Of a stretch of 64,000 nt of DNA, positions 32,769 through 42,495 are shown piece after piece. The stretch's first letter is position 1, and each line of letters starts with the position of its first letter. The notes under the pieces are model-generated. The model was not told where the DNA came from and did not search any database. It saw only the letters and a list, made by a program, of their open reading frames with translations. Source of the stretch: Zoogloea sp. (GTDB lineage: Bacteria > Pseudomonadota > Gammaproteobacteria > Burkholderiales > Rhodocyclaceae); NCBI RefSeq assembly GCF_023150065.1, contig NZ_JAKLLN010000007.1, positions 79,258 through 143,257 on the forward strand, given 5' to 3'. Both the position numbers and the translations under genes were made by a program.

Positions 32769-33002
32769 TTATTCGATACCCAGCAGACGCTGGATGATGC
32801 CCTTGGCCATGAAGCCGATAAAACCGACACCAAGCCCCACGAACATCCAGATCGCACCATACTTGCCCGCCTTGGACTCCCAGGCAAGCTGGCCGATGAT
32901 GAAAATCATGTAGGCAATCAGGCCTCCGACGCAGACCTGGAGAGAAATCTCCTCGAACTCTGCGACGGTCAGCCCGAAAAACAGGGGTGCGGTGGGATCC
33001 AT
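32769..33002 (-). CDS. DUF2788 small membrane protein
   Basis: A 77-residue protein with two TM helices (about 20-43 and 50-70): [19 protein letters not shown] and a Gly-rich second helix, the DUF2788 pattern common in beta- and gammaproteobacteria. The ATG at 33002 is chosen; a TTG at 33011 directly abutting the argG stop is an alternative (80 residues). Function unknown; its position after argG is common in related genomes as I recall. Confidence 0.78.
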   Translation of the reverse strand: MDPTAPLFFGLTVAEFEEISLQVCVGGLIAYMIFIIGQLAWESKAGKYGAIWMFVGLGVGFIGFMAKGIIQRLLGIE

Positions 33003-33011
33003 GCCGCTCAA

Positions 33012-34241
33012 TCAGCCCCGCTTGTTCCTGGCATTTGCAGCAATCCGCATGCGCAGGGCGTTGAGGCGGATGAAACCGTGGGCGTCCTTCTGGTTGTACG
33101 CCCCTTGATCATCCTCGAAAGTGGCAATGGTCGGGTCGAACAGGGAGTCGGTCTTCGAATCCCGGGCCACGACGATCACGTTGCCCTTGTACAGCTTGAT
33201 ACGCACCCAGCCATTGACCGTGAGCTGGGTCTGGTCGATCAGCGCCTGCAGGGCGAGCCGCTCGGGAGACCACCAGTAGCCGGTGTAGATCATGCTGGCG
33301 TAACGCGGCATCAGGTCGTCCTTGAGGTGGGCGACTTCGCGGTCCAGGGTGATGGATTCGATGGCACGGTGGGCGCGCAGCAGGATGGAACCGCCCGGGG
33401 TTTCGTAACAGCCGCGGGACTTCATGCCCACGTAGCGGTTCTCCACCAAATCAAGACGACCGATGCCGTGCTTGCCACCCAGCTCGTTGAGCTTGGCCAG
33501 CAGCTCGTGCGGCTTCATGCGGGTTCCGTTGATCGAGACCAGGTCACCCTTCTCGAACTCCAGATCGACGTACTCGGCAGCATCGGGCGCAGCCTCCGGA
33601 GAGACCGTCCAGCGCCACATGGACTCCTCGGCCTCGGCAGCCGGATCTTCCAGGTGACGGCCTTCGAAGGAGATGTGGAGCAGATTGGCATCCATGGAAT
33701 ACGGGGAGCCACCCTGCTTGTGCTTCATCTCGATGGGAATGCCATTCTTTTCGGCATAGGCCAGCAGCTTCTCGCGGGACAGCAGATCCCACTCACGCCA
33801 CGGGGCAATGACCTTCACACCCGGCATAAGGGCGTAATAACCGAGTTCGAAACGGACCTGGTCGTTGCCTTTGCCGGTTGCGCCGTGGGAGACGGCATCC
33901 GCCCCGGTCTGACGGGCAATCTCGATCTGGCGCTTGGCGATCAACGGGCGGGCGATCGACGTACCGAGCAGGTACTCACCCTCATAAACCGTGTTGCAGC
34001 GGAACATCGGGAACACGAAGTCACGGACAAACTCTTCACGAAGATCGTCGATGAAGATGTTCTCGGGCTTGATGCCAAACTGCAGTGCCTTGGCACGGGC
34101 CGGCTCGAGCTCCTCGCCTTGCCCCAGGTCGGCCGTGAAAGTGACCACTTCACACTGATAGGTGTCCTGCAACCACTTGAGGATCACCGAGGTGTCCAGC
34201 CCGCCCGAATAGGCGAGCACCGCCTTCTTTACGTCGCTCAT
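33012..34241 (-). CDS. argG: Argininosuccinate synthase
   Basis: Joins citrulline and aspartate with ATP to form argininosuccinate. 409 residues, the common (non-E. coli) type. N-terminal PP-loop [15 protein letters not shown] at 10-24, [15 protein letters not shown] near 120, and HPxY-like [18 protein letters not shown] near 180. Forms a run with argF and argD on the same strand, so the last steps of arginine synthesis are grouped. The gap to argF is 49 nt. Confidence 0.98.
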   Translation of the reverse strand: MSDVKKAVLAYSGGLDTSVILKWLQDTYQCEVVTFTADLGQGEELEPARAKALQFGIKPENIFIDDLREEFVRDFVFPMFRCNTVYEGEYLLGTSIARPLIAKRQIEIARQTGADAVSHGATGKGNDQVRFELGYYALMPGVKVIAPWREWDLLSREKLLAYAEKNGIPIEMKHKQGGSPYSMDANLLHISFEGRHLEDPAAEAEESMWRWTVSPEAAPDAAEYVDLEFEKGDLVSINGTRMKPHELLAKLNELGGKHGIGRLDLVENRYVGMKSRGCYETPGGSILLRAHRAIESITLDREVAHLKDDLMPRYASMIYTGYWWSPERLALQALIDQTQLTVNGWVRIKLYKGNVIVVARDSKTDSLFDPTIATFEDDQGAYNQKDAHGFIRLNALRMRIAANARNKRG

Positions 34242-34290
34242 GTCCCGCTTTCCGAAAATGAGTAAATGTTTCTGAAATCAATAGACTGCG

Positions 34291-35223
34291 TCAGGCGCAG
34301 TCACCGTCGATCTTGCCGAGGAGAAGAAACTCCATCAGCGCCTTCTGTACATGCAGGCGGTTCTCCGCCTCGTCCCAGACGACCGACTGGGGGCCGTCGA
34401 TGACTTCGGCCGAAACCTCTTCACCCCGATGGGCTGGCAGGCAGTGCATGAAAACGGCGCCCGGATTGGCCACCTTCATCATGTCCGCGTCCACCTGCCA
34501 GTCGGCAAAGTCACGCATCCGCTCTTCGTTCTCGGCCTCGAAACCCATGCTGGTCCATACGTCAGTGGTGACCAGATCGGCACCACGACACGCCTCCATC
34601 GGATCATCGAGCTGCACGAAATTTCCGGTGCCATACAAGCCGGCCCGTTCCGGCTCAACCTCGTAACCCGGCGGCGTCGAAACACGCACCTGAAAATCGA
34701 GTACTTCGGCAGCCTGCAGCCAGGTGTTGCACACGTTGTTGGAATCCCCAACCCACGCCACCGTCTTGCCCTGGATGGGCCCGCGATGCTCGATGAAGGT
34801 GAAGATGTCGGCGAGGATCTGGCAGGGGTGGTACTCGTTGGTCAGGCCATTGATCACAGGCACACGGGAATACTCGGCAAAGCGCTCGATGATCGACTGC
34901 TCGAAGGTACGGATCATCACGATGTCGCTCATCCGCGAGATCACCTGGGCCGCATCCTCTACAGGCTCGCCGCGCCCCAGCTGGGAATCACGGGTATTGA
35001 GATAGATGGCCGAACCGCCAAGCTGCTGCATGCCCGCCTCGAAAGACAGTCGCGTGCGCGTGCTCGCCTTCTCGAAGATCATCACCAACGTTCGATCGAA
35101 CAGGGGATGATGGGGTTCATAGCGCTTGAACCTGTCTTTTATCCAGCGCGTGCGGGAAAAAAGATAGTCGTACTCGGCGCGAGAGAAGTCTTTGAACTGT
35201 AAGTAGTGTCTCGGTGCGTTCAT
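34291..35223 (-). CDS. argF: Ornithine carbamoyltransferase
   Basis: Makes citrulline from ornithine and carbamoyl phosphate. 310 residues. Carbamoyl-phosphate loop FEKASTRTRLSFEAGM near 50-65, the HPCQILAD motif near 132 and FMHCLPAHRGEEV near 268 are all intact. Starts 15 nt after the argD stop, so translationally close. Confidence 0.98.
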   Translation of the reverse strand: MNAPRHYLQFKDFSRAEYDYLFSRTRWIKDRFKRYEPHHPLFDRTLVMIFEKASTRTRLSFEAGMQQLGGSAIYLNTRDSQLGRGEPVEDAAQVISRMSDIVMIRTFEQSIIERFAEYSRVPVINGLTNEYHPCQILADIFTFIEHRGPIQGKTVAWVGDSNNVCNTWLQAAEVLDFQVRVSTPPGYEVEPERAGLYGTGNFVQLDDPMEACRGADLVTTDVWTSMGFEAENEERMRDFADWQVDADMMKVANPGAVFMHCLPAHRGEEVSAEVIDGPQSVVWDEAENRLHVQKALMEFLLLGKIDGDCA

Positions 35224-35238
35224 GGCACTCGTTCTTGG

Positions 35239-36414
35239 TTATTGTGCTGCGAGAAATTTCCTGATCAGCGCCGCCAGTCCCTCCACCAGCGTCGCAGCAT
35301 CTGCGGTGCTGAAATTCAGCGGCGGCAGAAGGCGGACAACCCTGTCCGCGGTCACATTGATCAGGAAGCCGGCTTCCAGGGCCTGGGTCACGAGGGCACC
35401 GCAGGGGCGGTCGAGCTCGATACCTATCATCAGGCCGGCGCCGCGGATATCCACCACGCCACCGACCCCTTCCAGTGCCCTGGCAAGCGTACTGCGAATC
35501 AGACCACCCACAACAAGTGCGTTGGACAACAAACCGTCGTCCTCGACGACCGCAAGCGTGGTCAGTGCTGCGGCACAGGCCAGAGGATTGCCACCAAAGG
35601 TGGAGCCGTGATTACCCGGCTTGAAGGTGCCCGTGGCACGCCCTGCAGCCAGACATGCACCGATGGGCACACCGGAACCCAGCCCCTTGGCCAGGGTCAT
35701 CACATCAGGCTTTACACCCGCGTTCTGATGCCCGAACCATTTTCCGGTACGCCCGATGCCACACTGCACTTCATCGAACATCAGGAGCCACTGGCGCTCG
35801 TCGCACAGGGCGCGCAGAGCCTGCAGGTAAGCCTGATGGGCAACCCGTATACCGCCCTCCCCCTGTACCGGCTCGACCAGGATCGCGACGATGTCATCAC
35901 GGCCGGCGACCGCCGCTTCAAGGGCAGACAGGTCATCGAAGGGGACGCGCACGAACCCGCCAACAAGGGGCTCGAACCCCACCTGGACCTTCTTGTTCCC
36001 CGTTGCTGACAGAGTCGCCAGGGTACGCCCATGAAAGGACTGTTCCATGACCACGATGGCCGGCTCGGCAATGCCTCGACCATGCCCATGCAGACGGGCC
36101 AGCTTGATCGCAGCCTCATTGGCCTCGGCGCCGGAGTTGCAGAAAAAGACTTCGTCCATTCCCGCCAGTTCGGCCAGTTTGTCCGAGAGGGATTCCTGCA
36201 GGGGAATACCGTAGAGATTCGAGGTATGGATGACGCGGGCGGCCTGCTCGGCCACCGCCTTCACGAGTCGGGGATGGTTGTGCCCAAGCGTGGTCACGGC
36301 AATGCCGGAGAGCGCGTCCAGATAACGCTTGCCCGCGAGATCAAACAGCCAAGAGCCTTCTCCGTGGCTGAAGGCCACAGGAAGCCGCCCGTAGGTGTTC
36401 ATCAAATGAGACAT
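35239..36414 (-). CDS. argD: Acetylornithine aminotransferase
   Basis: PLP-dependent class III transaminase converting N-acetylglutamate semialdehyde to acetylornithine. 391 residues. FFCNSGAEANEAAIKLAR near 97-114, LLMFDEVQCGIGRTGKWFGHQ near 215-235, and the PLP lysine in TLAKGLGSGVPIGA near 250. First gene of argD-argF-argG; AAGG is just upstream of the ATG at 36414. The 157 nt ahead hold the EPS-end hairpin and probably the arg promoter; I could not identify an ARG box. Confidence 0.97.
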   Translation of the reverse strand: MSHLMNTYGRLPVAFSHGEGSWLFDLAGKRYLDALSGIAVTTLGHNHPRLVKAVAEQAARVIHTSNLYGIPLQESLSDKLAELAGMDEVFFCNSGAEANEAAIKLARLHGHGRGIAEPAIVVMEQSFHGRTLATLSATGNKKVQVGFEPLVGGFVRVPFDDLSALEAAVAGRDDIVAILVEPVQGEGGIRVAHQAYLQALRALCDERQWLLMFDEVQCGIGRTGKWFGHQNAGVKPDVMTLAKGLGSGVPIGACLAAGRATGTFKPGNHGSTFGGNPLACAAALTTLAVVEDDGLLSNALVVGGLIRSTLARALEGVGGVVDIRGAGLMIGIELDRPCGALVTQALEAGFLINVTADRVVRLLPPLNFSTADAATLVEGLAALIRKFLAAQ

Positions 36415-36480
36415 GGAGAACCTTGTTTCGTTGATCCTCCCTGGCCTTGGCGCCTGCGCGGCCCAAGCGCCAGAAAGGCG

Positions 36481-36504
36481 AAACGGCGACTTTCGCCGCC
36501 GTTT
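36481..36504 (-). terminator. Hairpin at the end of the EPS locus, possible terminator
   Basis: Perfect 8-bp arms AAACGGCG (36481-36488) and CGCCGTTT (36497-36504) around an 8-nt loop. Lies 68 nt after the last EPS-locus stop and upstream of argD. The T-tract is only three bases. Confidence 0.45.
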
Positions 36505-36571
36505 GGTACATAAATACTGCCTGCCATGCTAATCCAAAACCATCAGATTGTACAGGCAGCCCCTCCGCGCC

Positions 36572-37309
36572 TCAGTTGGCCTTGCCAGCCGCTTCAGGCG
36601 CTGGGGTGCCGGCCGCCTCCCCAGCCGGCAGGGATGCCTCGGCGCCCTGGCTGACGGGCTCGACAGCAGCGGGCGCATCCTTCCATTTGCCTGCGCGCTT
36701 CAGCTTGTCACGCAAACCGGGCAAGGGGAAGCCCAGCCGGTAAGCCTCATGGGCGTTCTCCAGGGACTTGCCGAAATCGCCCGCATCAAAGTAGGCGAGG
36801 CCGAGGTTGTAAGCCACATTGGCATCCTTGGCATTGCTGGCGTGGGCTGCATTGAGCTTATCGAGCGCCGCAGCCCGCTGCCCCTGCTTGAGGAGGTGAT
36901 GCCCATAGATCACCTTGACCATCACGTCCTCAGGCTGGAAAGCCTCCGCACGCATCAGCGCACAGACAACCGAAAACGGAGCGCCCGGTGCCTTGGGAGC
37001 CTTGAGCATGTATCCCAACCTGAGCATCGACATCAACGCCCTGTGGTGATTGGGAAAGGCTCTGAGCGTATAGCCGATATCTCCCCCCAGGGTCCCGGAC
37101 ATGCCCTTCCGGAGGTTCTCCACGTTGGAGTCAAAGTGAAAGGCCTCGACAACGTGAAGCTGCTCGGTTCCCAGTGACGTGCGGTAATCATAGGGGCCAT
37201 AGGCATTCTTGAGCGTCCCGCATTCGGGAGGCAGACCAAGCTGAGCCGAGACTGGCCCGGCCAGCACACAGCCAACCAGGGCGGAAAACCACAATGTACG
37301 CATCTTCAT
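36572..37309 (-). CDS. Exported tetratricopeptide-like protein at the end of the EPS locus
   Basis: 245 residues with a signal peptide (MKMRTLWFSALVGCVLAGPVSA, cleavage near 22). The middle (about 80-190) is helical and carries at least one TPR-like unit, NVAYNLGLAYFDAGDFGKSLENAHEA, preceded by LRLGYMLK and AAALDKLNAAHAS repeats. The last ~35 residues are Ala/Pro/Glu-rich and probably disordered. N-terminal region CGTLKNAYGPYDYRTSLGTE is not recognised. It follows the O-antigen-ligase-like gene by 97 nt on the same strand. Likely a periplasmic scaffold of the EPS pathway (inference); no specific function can be assigned. Confidence 0.7.
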   Translation of the reverse strand: MKMRTLWFSALVGCVLAGPVSAQLGLPPECGTLKNAYGPYDYRTSLGTEQLHVVEAFHFDSNVENLRKGMSGTLGGDIGYTLRAFPNHHRALMSMLRLGYMLKAPKAPGAPFSVVCALMRAEAFQPEDVMVKVIYGHHLLKQGQRAAALDKLNAAHASNAKDANVAYNLGLAYFDAGDFGKSLENAHEAYRLGFPLPGLRDKLKRAGKWKDAPAAVEPVSQGAEASLPAGEAAGTPAPEAAGKAN

Positions 37310-37406
37310 TTTGAATTATTCCAGGTTCCAGCAGCGGGCAGGCACAGCCCGTCAAGGCTTGTACGAATGATCGACAACGGAATGGCTCGGCACTCGCGGA
37401 GGGCCT

Positions 37407-38726
37407 CTATCCGGACGACGAGATATCTGCTCGCTGCAGCGAGGAAGGAAGACCAGCCTTGGCCGTCGCAGGACCAGCCTCCTTTCCCACACGCTGCCGG
37501 TATGTCACCAGACATCCATAACCCGCTACCAGCATGACCATGATGTTGAAAGGCAGATCGAAGTAGGCAAGGCTGAGGAATGCGCCCCCGACTGCATAGC
37601 CGACAAGCGAAACCTGACACATTCCCGCCAGATTGAACAGCCACTTAAGCTCTTCGATATTGCGTGTCTCGGAACGCAGACGCCGGGCGACCCCCAGCGT
37701 GCTCAACCAGAGCAACAGGAACAGGACGAGCCCGATATAGCCATGCTCGCCGAGCACCGAGAAATAGATACTGTGCGCAACGTGAATATCCAGCGGGTTG
37801 GGCGCAAAGGCCGCAAACAGCTCTCCACTATAGGCTTCATAGCCCGCCCCAGTAATACGGCTGTTGGCGATATTGAAGGCCAGCCACCAGGCATTGATAC
37901 GCCCCATGGCAGAGCCATCCTGCTCGTACTCGGCGATGGTGCTCATCCGCTCTTCCCACGCGGAGGGCATGAAAGCGACCAGCCCAACGGCGACAAAGCC
38001 GACGATGATCCCCATGGCGAGCTTCCGCTCGGACCGCATCCACATCACCGCGCCCATCGCTGCCAGCGCCAGCAACGCCCCTCGGGACTGAGTCCCCAGC
38101 GCCGCAGCGGCAGACAACAGCATCATGATGACAAGCCCCCGCCTGACCCAGACGTTCTCGGCCATGATCCGCAGATAATTCATCAGCGGAATCGTCATGA
38201 TGAGCGCCACCGCAATTTCGTTGTTGCCCTCGATAAAGCCCCCTGGCGGCCCCCAGACGCGGGCATTGCCACCGGTGGAGATGGTGAAGAATCCACCCTT
38301 GAGACCATAAAAGCCGATCGAGATGACGCTTACCCAGATGAACCAGTCGATGTGCTTCTTCTCCTTGATCGCTGCAAGCGCAATCAGGGTCATCAACTGG
38401 ATCTTCAGTACCTTCTTCAACTGAATGAACGAATCCGCAGGATAGTAGGCCGCCGCTGTGGTGATGCACATCCAGATCAGGAAGAGGATCAGGAAGATCA
38501 CAGGCTTCTCACCCGGCAGCTTGAGTTCATCCTTCGTCACCAGCAGGGAAACGAGCGCAGCCACCGCGGCGATGGCCGCAAAGGGGAAATCCAGCGCAAA
38601 CCCATAGGTCAGCCGGTGGGGGTTCATGATGCTGATCCAGGTCCACAGATTGACCGCCACATACGTATGGCGGACTGCCTTCGGCAGCACCCAGAGCACA
38701 AACAGGACGATCAGCAGGTCACGCAT
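37407..38726 (-). CDS. O-antigen ligase-like protein, exosortase A system type (TIGR03097-like)
   Basis: A 439-residue integral membrane protein of the Wzy/WaaL group with about 11 TM helices. The pattern RDLLIVLFVLWVLPKAVRHTYVAV at the start and RINAWWLAFNIANSRITGAGYEAYSG followed by HVAHSIYFSVLGEHGYIGL near 265-330 is that of the exosortase A-associated putative O-glycosylation ligase. It could polymerise EPS repeat units or attach glycan to exported proteins. No other polymerase candidate is seen in the locus. Confidence 0.88.
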   Translation of the reverse strand: MRDLLIVLFVLWVLPKAVRHTYVAVNLWTWISIMNPHRLTYGFALDFPFAAIAAVAALVSLLVTKDELKLPGEKPVIFLILFLIWMCITTAAAYYPADSFIQLKKVLKIQLMTLIALAAIKEKKHIDWFIWVSVISIGFYGLKGGFFTISTGGNARVWGPPGGFIEGNNEIAVALIMTIPLMNYLRIMAENVWVRRGLVIMMLLSAAAALGTQSRGALLALAAMGAVMWMRSERKLAMGIIVGFVAVGLVAFMPSAWEERMSTIAEYEQDGSAMGRINAWWLAFNIANSRITGAGYEAYSGELFAAFAPNPLDIHVAHSIYFSVLGEHGYIGLVLFLLLWLSTLGVARRLRSETRNIEELKWLFNLAGMCQVSLVGYAVGGAFLSLAYFDLPFNIMVMLVAGYGCLVTYRQRVGKEAGPATAKAGLPSSLQRADISSSG

Positions 38727-38792
38727 TGGCGCCCCCGACAGTGATCGCTCTTGACGGGAAAGACCCCGGAAACACGGAGAGGAAAGCGAAGC

Positions 38793-39797
38793 TCAAACCA
38801 GGGCCTCATCTGCGAGCAGGCGCCGGGAATGGCCCCTGAAGAAATTGTGCCCGAGACGCAGGGAGAAGCGCAGGGCATCCCTGTCCCAGGGGGTGAAACG
38901 CGGCAATTCGAACATGCCCGACTCGGGCCCGGCGGAGCCATAGGTGGTCGTAAATGCAGCCTCGTAGCCAAGCTCCCTGGCGATGCGTGCATGGACCGCC
39001 TGATAGTCCTGGTCGGGGCGTCCATTGGGATAGGCAAAATAGCGCGGCGCCCGCCCCAGCAGACGGGTCAGGTGAGCCCGGTTGTCGGCGATCTGCTGTC
39101 GTGCCTCGTCTTCCGAGAGGACTGCAAGAATCGGGTGATCCATGGTGTGCCCGCCAATCTCCATCCCCGCAGCCTGGAGTCGCTGCAACTGGGCAGTCGT
39201 CATCATCAGATCACGGGGAACCACGGCGCGGGTTTCGGTCACGAATCGGGCAAGGGCCTGCTGGCGCCCCTCCGGGGTGAGGTACTTGAGCTTCGGCAGA
39301 ATGCGCTCGGTTAACCTGTGACGCTCGCTTTCCGTCGCCACGGAGCAGACCCCCAGGTCGAGCCAGCCCAGATCGAGGCTGTCCCCCTGGAAACCGCGCA
39401 GCGCCTCCCGTGCCACATCGTTCCACATGATGCCGCCATCCAGGAATCCACTTGCCACAAAGAAGGTCGCCTTGACGCCGTGCTTGAGCAGGATGGGACA
39501 GGCGATGGTGTAGTTGTCGGCGTAGCCATCATCAAAGGTGATGGCTACCGAGCGCGTCGGCAGGGTGCCGGCTTGCAGGCGGGACAGGGCCTCATCCATC
39601 GGCAGCACGTTGAAGAACTGCACGAGCGTGCCGACCAGCGCGTCGAAGCGGGCGGCGTGCATTTCGTCGGGGGACAAGGGATCCACCTCGGGAAGCACCC
39701 GATGGAAGATAAGCACGGTCAGCCGCTTGCTGTTGCCTCCCAGCAGGGAACCCATCCCCTCCAAAGCGAGTGACAATCCCTTATTCATCAAAACCAT
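38793..39797 (-). CDS. Polysaccharide deacetylase family protein (NodB fold)
   Basis: 334 residues, metal-dependent carbohydrate esterase fold. LTVLIFHRVLP near 26-36, the catalytic motif AITFDDGYADNY near 95-106, and the metal-binding histidines in MEIGGHTMDHPIL near 211-223 are visible; YFAYPNGRPDQDY is the later motif. AAAGGA 6 nt upstream selects the ATG at 39797. No signal peptide is evident, so it is either cytoplasmic or membrane-associated. It is the second deacetylase of the EPS locus, distinct from the DUF3473 enzyme at 50772-51641. It would remove N- or O-acetyl groups from the EPS (inference). Confidence 0.88.
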   Translation of the reverse strand: MVLMNKGLSLALEGMGSLLGGNSKRLTVLIFHRVLPEVDPLSPDEMHAARFDALVGTLVQFFNVLPMDEALSRLQAGTLPTRSVAITFDDGYADNYTIACPILLKHGVKATFFVASGFLDGGIMWNDVAREALRGFQGDSLDLGWLDLGVCSVATESERHRLTERILPKLKYLTPEGRQQALARFVTETRAVVPRDLMMTTAQLQRLQAAGMEIGGHTMDHPILAVLSEDEARQQIADNRAHLTRLLGRAPRYFAYPNGRPDQDYQAVHARIARELGYEAAFTTTYGSAGPESGMFELPRFTPWDRDALRFSLRLGHNFFRGHSRRLLADEALV

Positions 39798-39962
39798 CCA
39801 ATCCTTTGAGCACGCGGCTTAGCCGCTGGCTGATTGACACGAAAAGTAAGCCGCCCTGAGCAGACCGATCAATCGGCGGGCGGCGGCGTCAGACCCGGGG
39901 ACCAGAGGGAACCAGCCGAGTATCGGCTCTTGCCGCCTCCGAAACTGACTACAGCGGGGCGA

Positions 39963-41318
39963 TCAACGCTTGACGTGGCTCACAACATACCGGTTCTTGC
40001 CGGACTTTTCACGCGGGATTTCAGGCACTTCGTTAATTTCAACCTGCACCGACTCACCCAGCCTGGCGGCGAAATCACGACGGATGCGTAGGCGCTCGCC
40101 ATCACCGAAGCGGGAATCGACGACCACCATCACCTCGGTGCGATCAAGGCTGTGCTGGATGATCTTGAAGCGCTGCACGCCCGGCAGATCGCGGACGGTG
40201 TAGATCAGGGCGAGGGCGTGGATGACCGTACCATCCGCGGCAACCACGAAATCGGTGGTACGCCCCTGGACCTCGCTCAACACCGGCAGCTTCACGCCGC
40301 AACTGCACTCCTGGGTGCCCAGCACCCCGACGTCGCCGGTGCGGTAGCGCACGAAGGGGAAGCCCCGGGTCGCCGTGTGGGTCACGACGATCTCGCCAGC
40401 CTCACCGGGGGCCACCGGCCGGCCTTCGGGATCGATCGTCTCGACAATGATGTCCTCCGCCGAGAGGTGGAGGCTGCCGTGGGAGCACTGGTGAGCGATG
40501 AAGCCCGCATCGCGGGAGCCGTAGCCGTTAGCCACCGGGCAGCCGAAGATCTCGGAGATCGACTTTTTCTGGTGCTCGTAGAGCATCTCGGAAGTGACGA
40601 AAGCCACCTTGATCCCCAGATCGTTCATGGGGATCCCCCATGCCCGCGCCTTTTCGGCAATGTGCGCGAAGGCCGACGGATAGCCGAACAACATGCGCGG
40701 CCGCAGCGAACGGATGGTCGCCAGCATCTCGCGAACCTTGTCGTCGGACATCTCGAAGGCCGGCAGCAGCCAGGTGCGCAGCAGGCGATCCCGCACCGCC
40801 TTGACCCGATCCTGGGCGCCCAGTTCGATGGGCGAGCCCCACAGCACGACTTCCGGATCACCGATATCCACGTCCCACCAGCGGGTGGCCCGCCACTTGG
40901 CGGCGATGTCGTGACTCTTCCGTTCCTTGCCGATGTAGAAGATCAGCGGCTCGCCACTCGACCCGCCAGTGTTGTAGCGCATCAGCGCCACCGCGTTGTC
41001 GGCGCGCAGGGCATCCGCATGCTCGCGGATGACCGGCTTGGTCATGAAGGGCAGACGCTGCAGATCCTCCACGCCACGGCACTGGCTGGGATCGAAGTTC
41101 AACTCACGGAACAAGTCCCGGAAATAGGGCACATGGGTGCCGATGTCCACCAGGAAGCTGCGCAGACGCCCGGCCTGGATGGCCAGGATTTCTTCCCGCG
41201 GCAGGTACTGGCTCTTCTCCAGTTCATGGAGACGCTCAACAGAGTTATGGGATTTCAGTTTCTCGTGGAGCGGAAAGATCACCCCCGAACACAAGCGCGT
41301 ATACAGGCCCATTTCCAT
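39963..41318 (-). CDS. CapK/phenylacetate-CoA ligase-like adenylating enzyme in the EPS locus
   Basis: 451 residues of the PaaK/CapK branch of the ANL superfamily. Typical motifs: YNTGGSSGEPLIFYIGKERKS near 117-137 (P-loop equivalent), FGYPSAFAHIAEKA near 214, NGYGSRDAGFIAHQC near 266 and FPFVRYRTGDVG near 324. CapK relatives in capsule loci are suspected to activate acyl or amino-acid substituents. Its stop/start with the upstream glycosyltransferase overlaps by one base (TAATG), so the pair is translationally coupled. Substrate unknown. Confidence 0.85.
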   Translation of the reverse strand: MEMGLYTRLCSGVIFPLHEKLKSHNSVERLHELEKSQYLPREEILAIQAGRLRSFLVDIGTHVPYFRDLFRELNFDPSQCRGVEDLQRLPFMTKPVIREHADALRADNAVALMRYNTGGSSGEPLIFYIGKERKSHDIAAKWRATRWWDVDIGDPEVVLWGSPIELGAQDRVKAVRDRLLRTWLLPAFEMSDDKVREMLATIRSLRPRMLFGYPSAFAHIAEKARAWGIPMNDLGIKVAFVTSEMLYEHQKKSISEIFGCPVANGYGSRDAGFIAHQCSHGSLHLSAEDIIVETIDPEGRPVAPGEAGEIVVTHTATRGFPFVRYRTGDVGVLGTQECSCGVKLPVLSEVQGRTTDFVVAADGTVIHALALIYTVRDLPGVQRFKIIQHSLDRTEVMVVVDSRFGDGERLRIRRDFAARLGESVQVEINEVPEIPREKSGKNRYVVSHVKR

Positions 41319-42418
41319 TAATCCTTGGCAAGCATGGCGCTACGGTAAGCCGAGAGCCATTTCTCGCGGATCACCGGCCATGCGTACTGTTTGACTTCCT
41401 CGCTGGCAGCAGCCGACAGGCGCTGCGCCTTACCTTCGTCGAGCAGCAGTTCGAGCATCGCCTCGGCCATGCGCTCCGGGGCGCGCGCCGGAACAAGCAG
41501 CGCGGTACGCCCGTGCTCGGCAATGAACGGCACTCCGCCCACATCGGTGGACACCACCGGCACCCCACTGGCAAAGGCCTCAAGAATGGAGATCGGCATG
41601 TTGTCGACGGTGCTCGGATTGAGCATCAGGTCGGCCGAAGCATAGAGGGCGGGAATCTTTTCATTGTCGATCCGCCCCGCGAAGGTCACTGCCCCTGCGA
41701 TGCCCAGCGTCCTGGCCATGTTTTCCAGGTTCTGCAGTTCCGGACCGCTGCCGGCCACCGTCAGGGTGGCCTCGGGGATGCGCTTCAGCACCAGGGCAAA
41801 GGCCGACAAAACCGTAGGGATATCGTAGATCGGCTCGAGGTTGCGGGTCACCACAACATGGGGAGCGCGCCGCGCGCCACTCATGCTGCGCGGCACCGCA
41901 AAACGCTGGAGGTTGATGATGTTGGGGACGATCCTTGACTCGAACCCGAAGCGCCGAAACACGCCTTCGAGAAAGGCCGACGGCACGACCAGGCCGCTCG
42001 CACTGCCCAGGGTGCGATGGACAAAGCGCGGCGCAGCGGCAAAGAAGGGCTCGGCTTCACCGCCCCGATAATTGACGATCACCGGCGTGCCCCGGAGACG
42101 CGCGATCCAGATCGCGGGCGCCGAGAAGAGATGCCAGGACCAGCCCGAATTGGCCAGCACATGCATCACGTCACTGCGGCCACTGGCCCGCCAGAGCGCC
42201 AGCAAGTAGGGAACGAGGCGGGCAAAGGCTCTCAACACGGGCACCCGGCCGACGAAGGCGGGGCTGTAAGGAGCATTGGTGCGCACCAGCTCCACTTGAG
42301 CCCCCTCCCCTTCGAGCAGCCCAAGCAATTGCTTGCACTGGTTGGCCATCCCCCCGGAGGGTGGGGGAAGCGGCCCGACTACGGTCAGGCGCAGGCCCGA
42401 ATATCGATCACCATCCAT
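41318..42418 (-). CDS. Glycosyltransferase family 4
   Basis: 366 residues with a GT-B fold. The N-terminal acceptor domain starts LRLTVVGPLPPPSGGMANQCKQLL; the C-terminal GT4 nucleotide-sugar motif is PISILEAFASGVPVVSTDVGGVPF near 285-308, with the EX7E-type glutamate. Retaining enzyme, cytoplasmic face of the membrane. One of four GT-B enzymes in the EPS locus; donor not predictable. Upstream gap of 77 nt to the next glycosyltransferase gene. Confidence 0.9.
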   Translation of the reverse strand: MDGDRYSGLRLTVVGPLPPPSGGMANQCKQLLGLLEGEGAQVELVRTNAPYSPAFVGRVPVLRAFARLVPYLLALWRASGRSDVMHVLANSGWSWHLFSAPAIWIARLRGTPVIVNYRGGEAEPFFAAAPRFVHRTLGSASGLVVPSAFLEGVFRRFGFESRIVPNIINLQRFAVPRSMSGARRAPHVVVTRNLEPIYDIPTVLSAFALVLKRIPEATLTVAGSGPELQNLENMARTLGIAGAVTFAGRIDNEKIPALYASADLMLNPSTVDNMPISILEAFASGVPVVSTDVGGVPFIAEHGRTALLVPARAPERMAEAMLELLLDEGKAQRLSAAASEEVKQYAWPVIREKWLSAYRSAMLAKD

Positions 42419-42495
42419 TACGCTCTTTCATTGAGTGCGACGACGGCCGACGACAGCGCACCCCAAGGCACCCGCGCCATCAACCGCCCGCGAGT

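Noticed and set aside
36415..36571. Possible ARG box or argD promoter (TACAAT and TATTTA stretches)
   Set aside because: Neither has a convincing -35 hexamer and no symmetric ARG-type operator could be recognised.
39798..39962. Small gene or RNA in the 165-nt gap between CapK-like and deacetylase genes
   Set aside because: Only short palindromes (6 bp) and no ribosome-binding site plus open frame; nothing beyond background.
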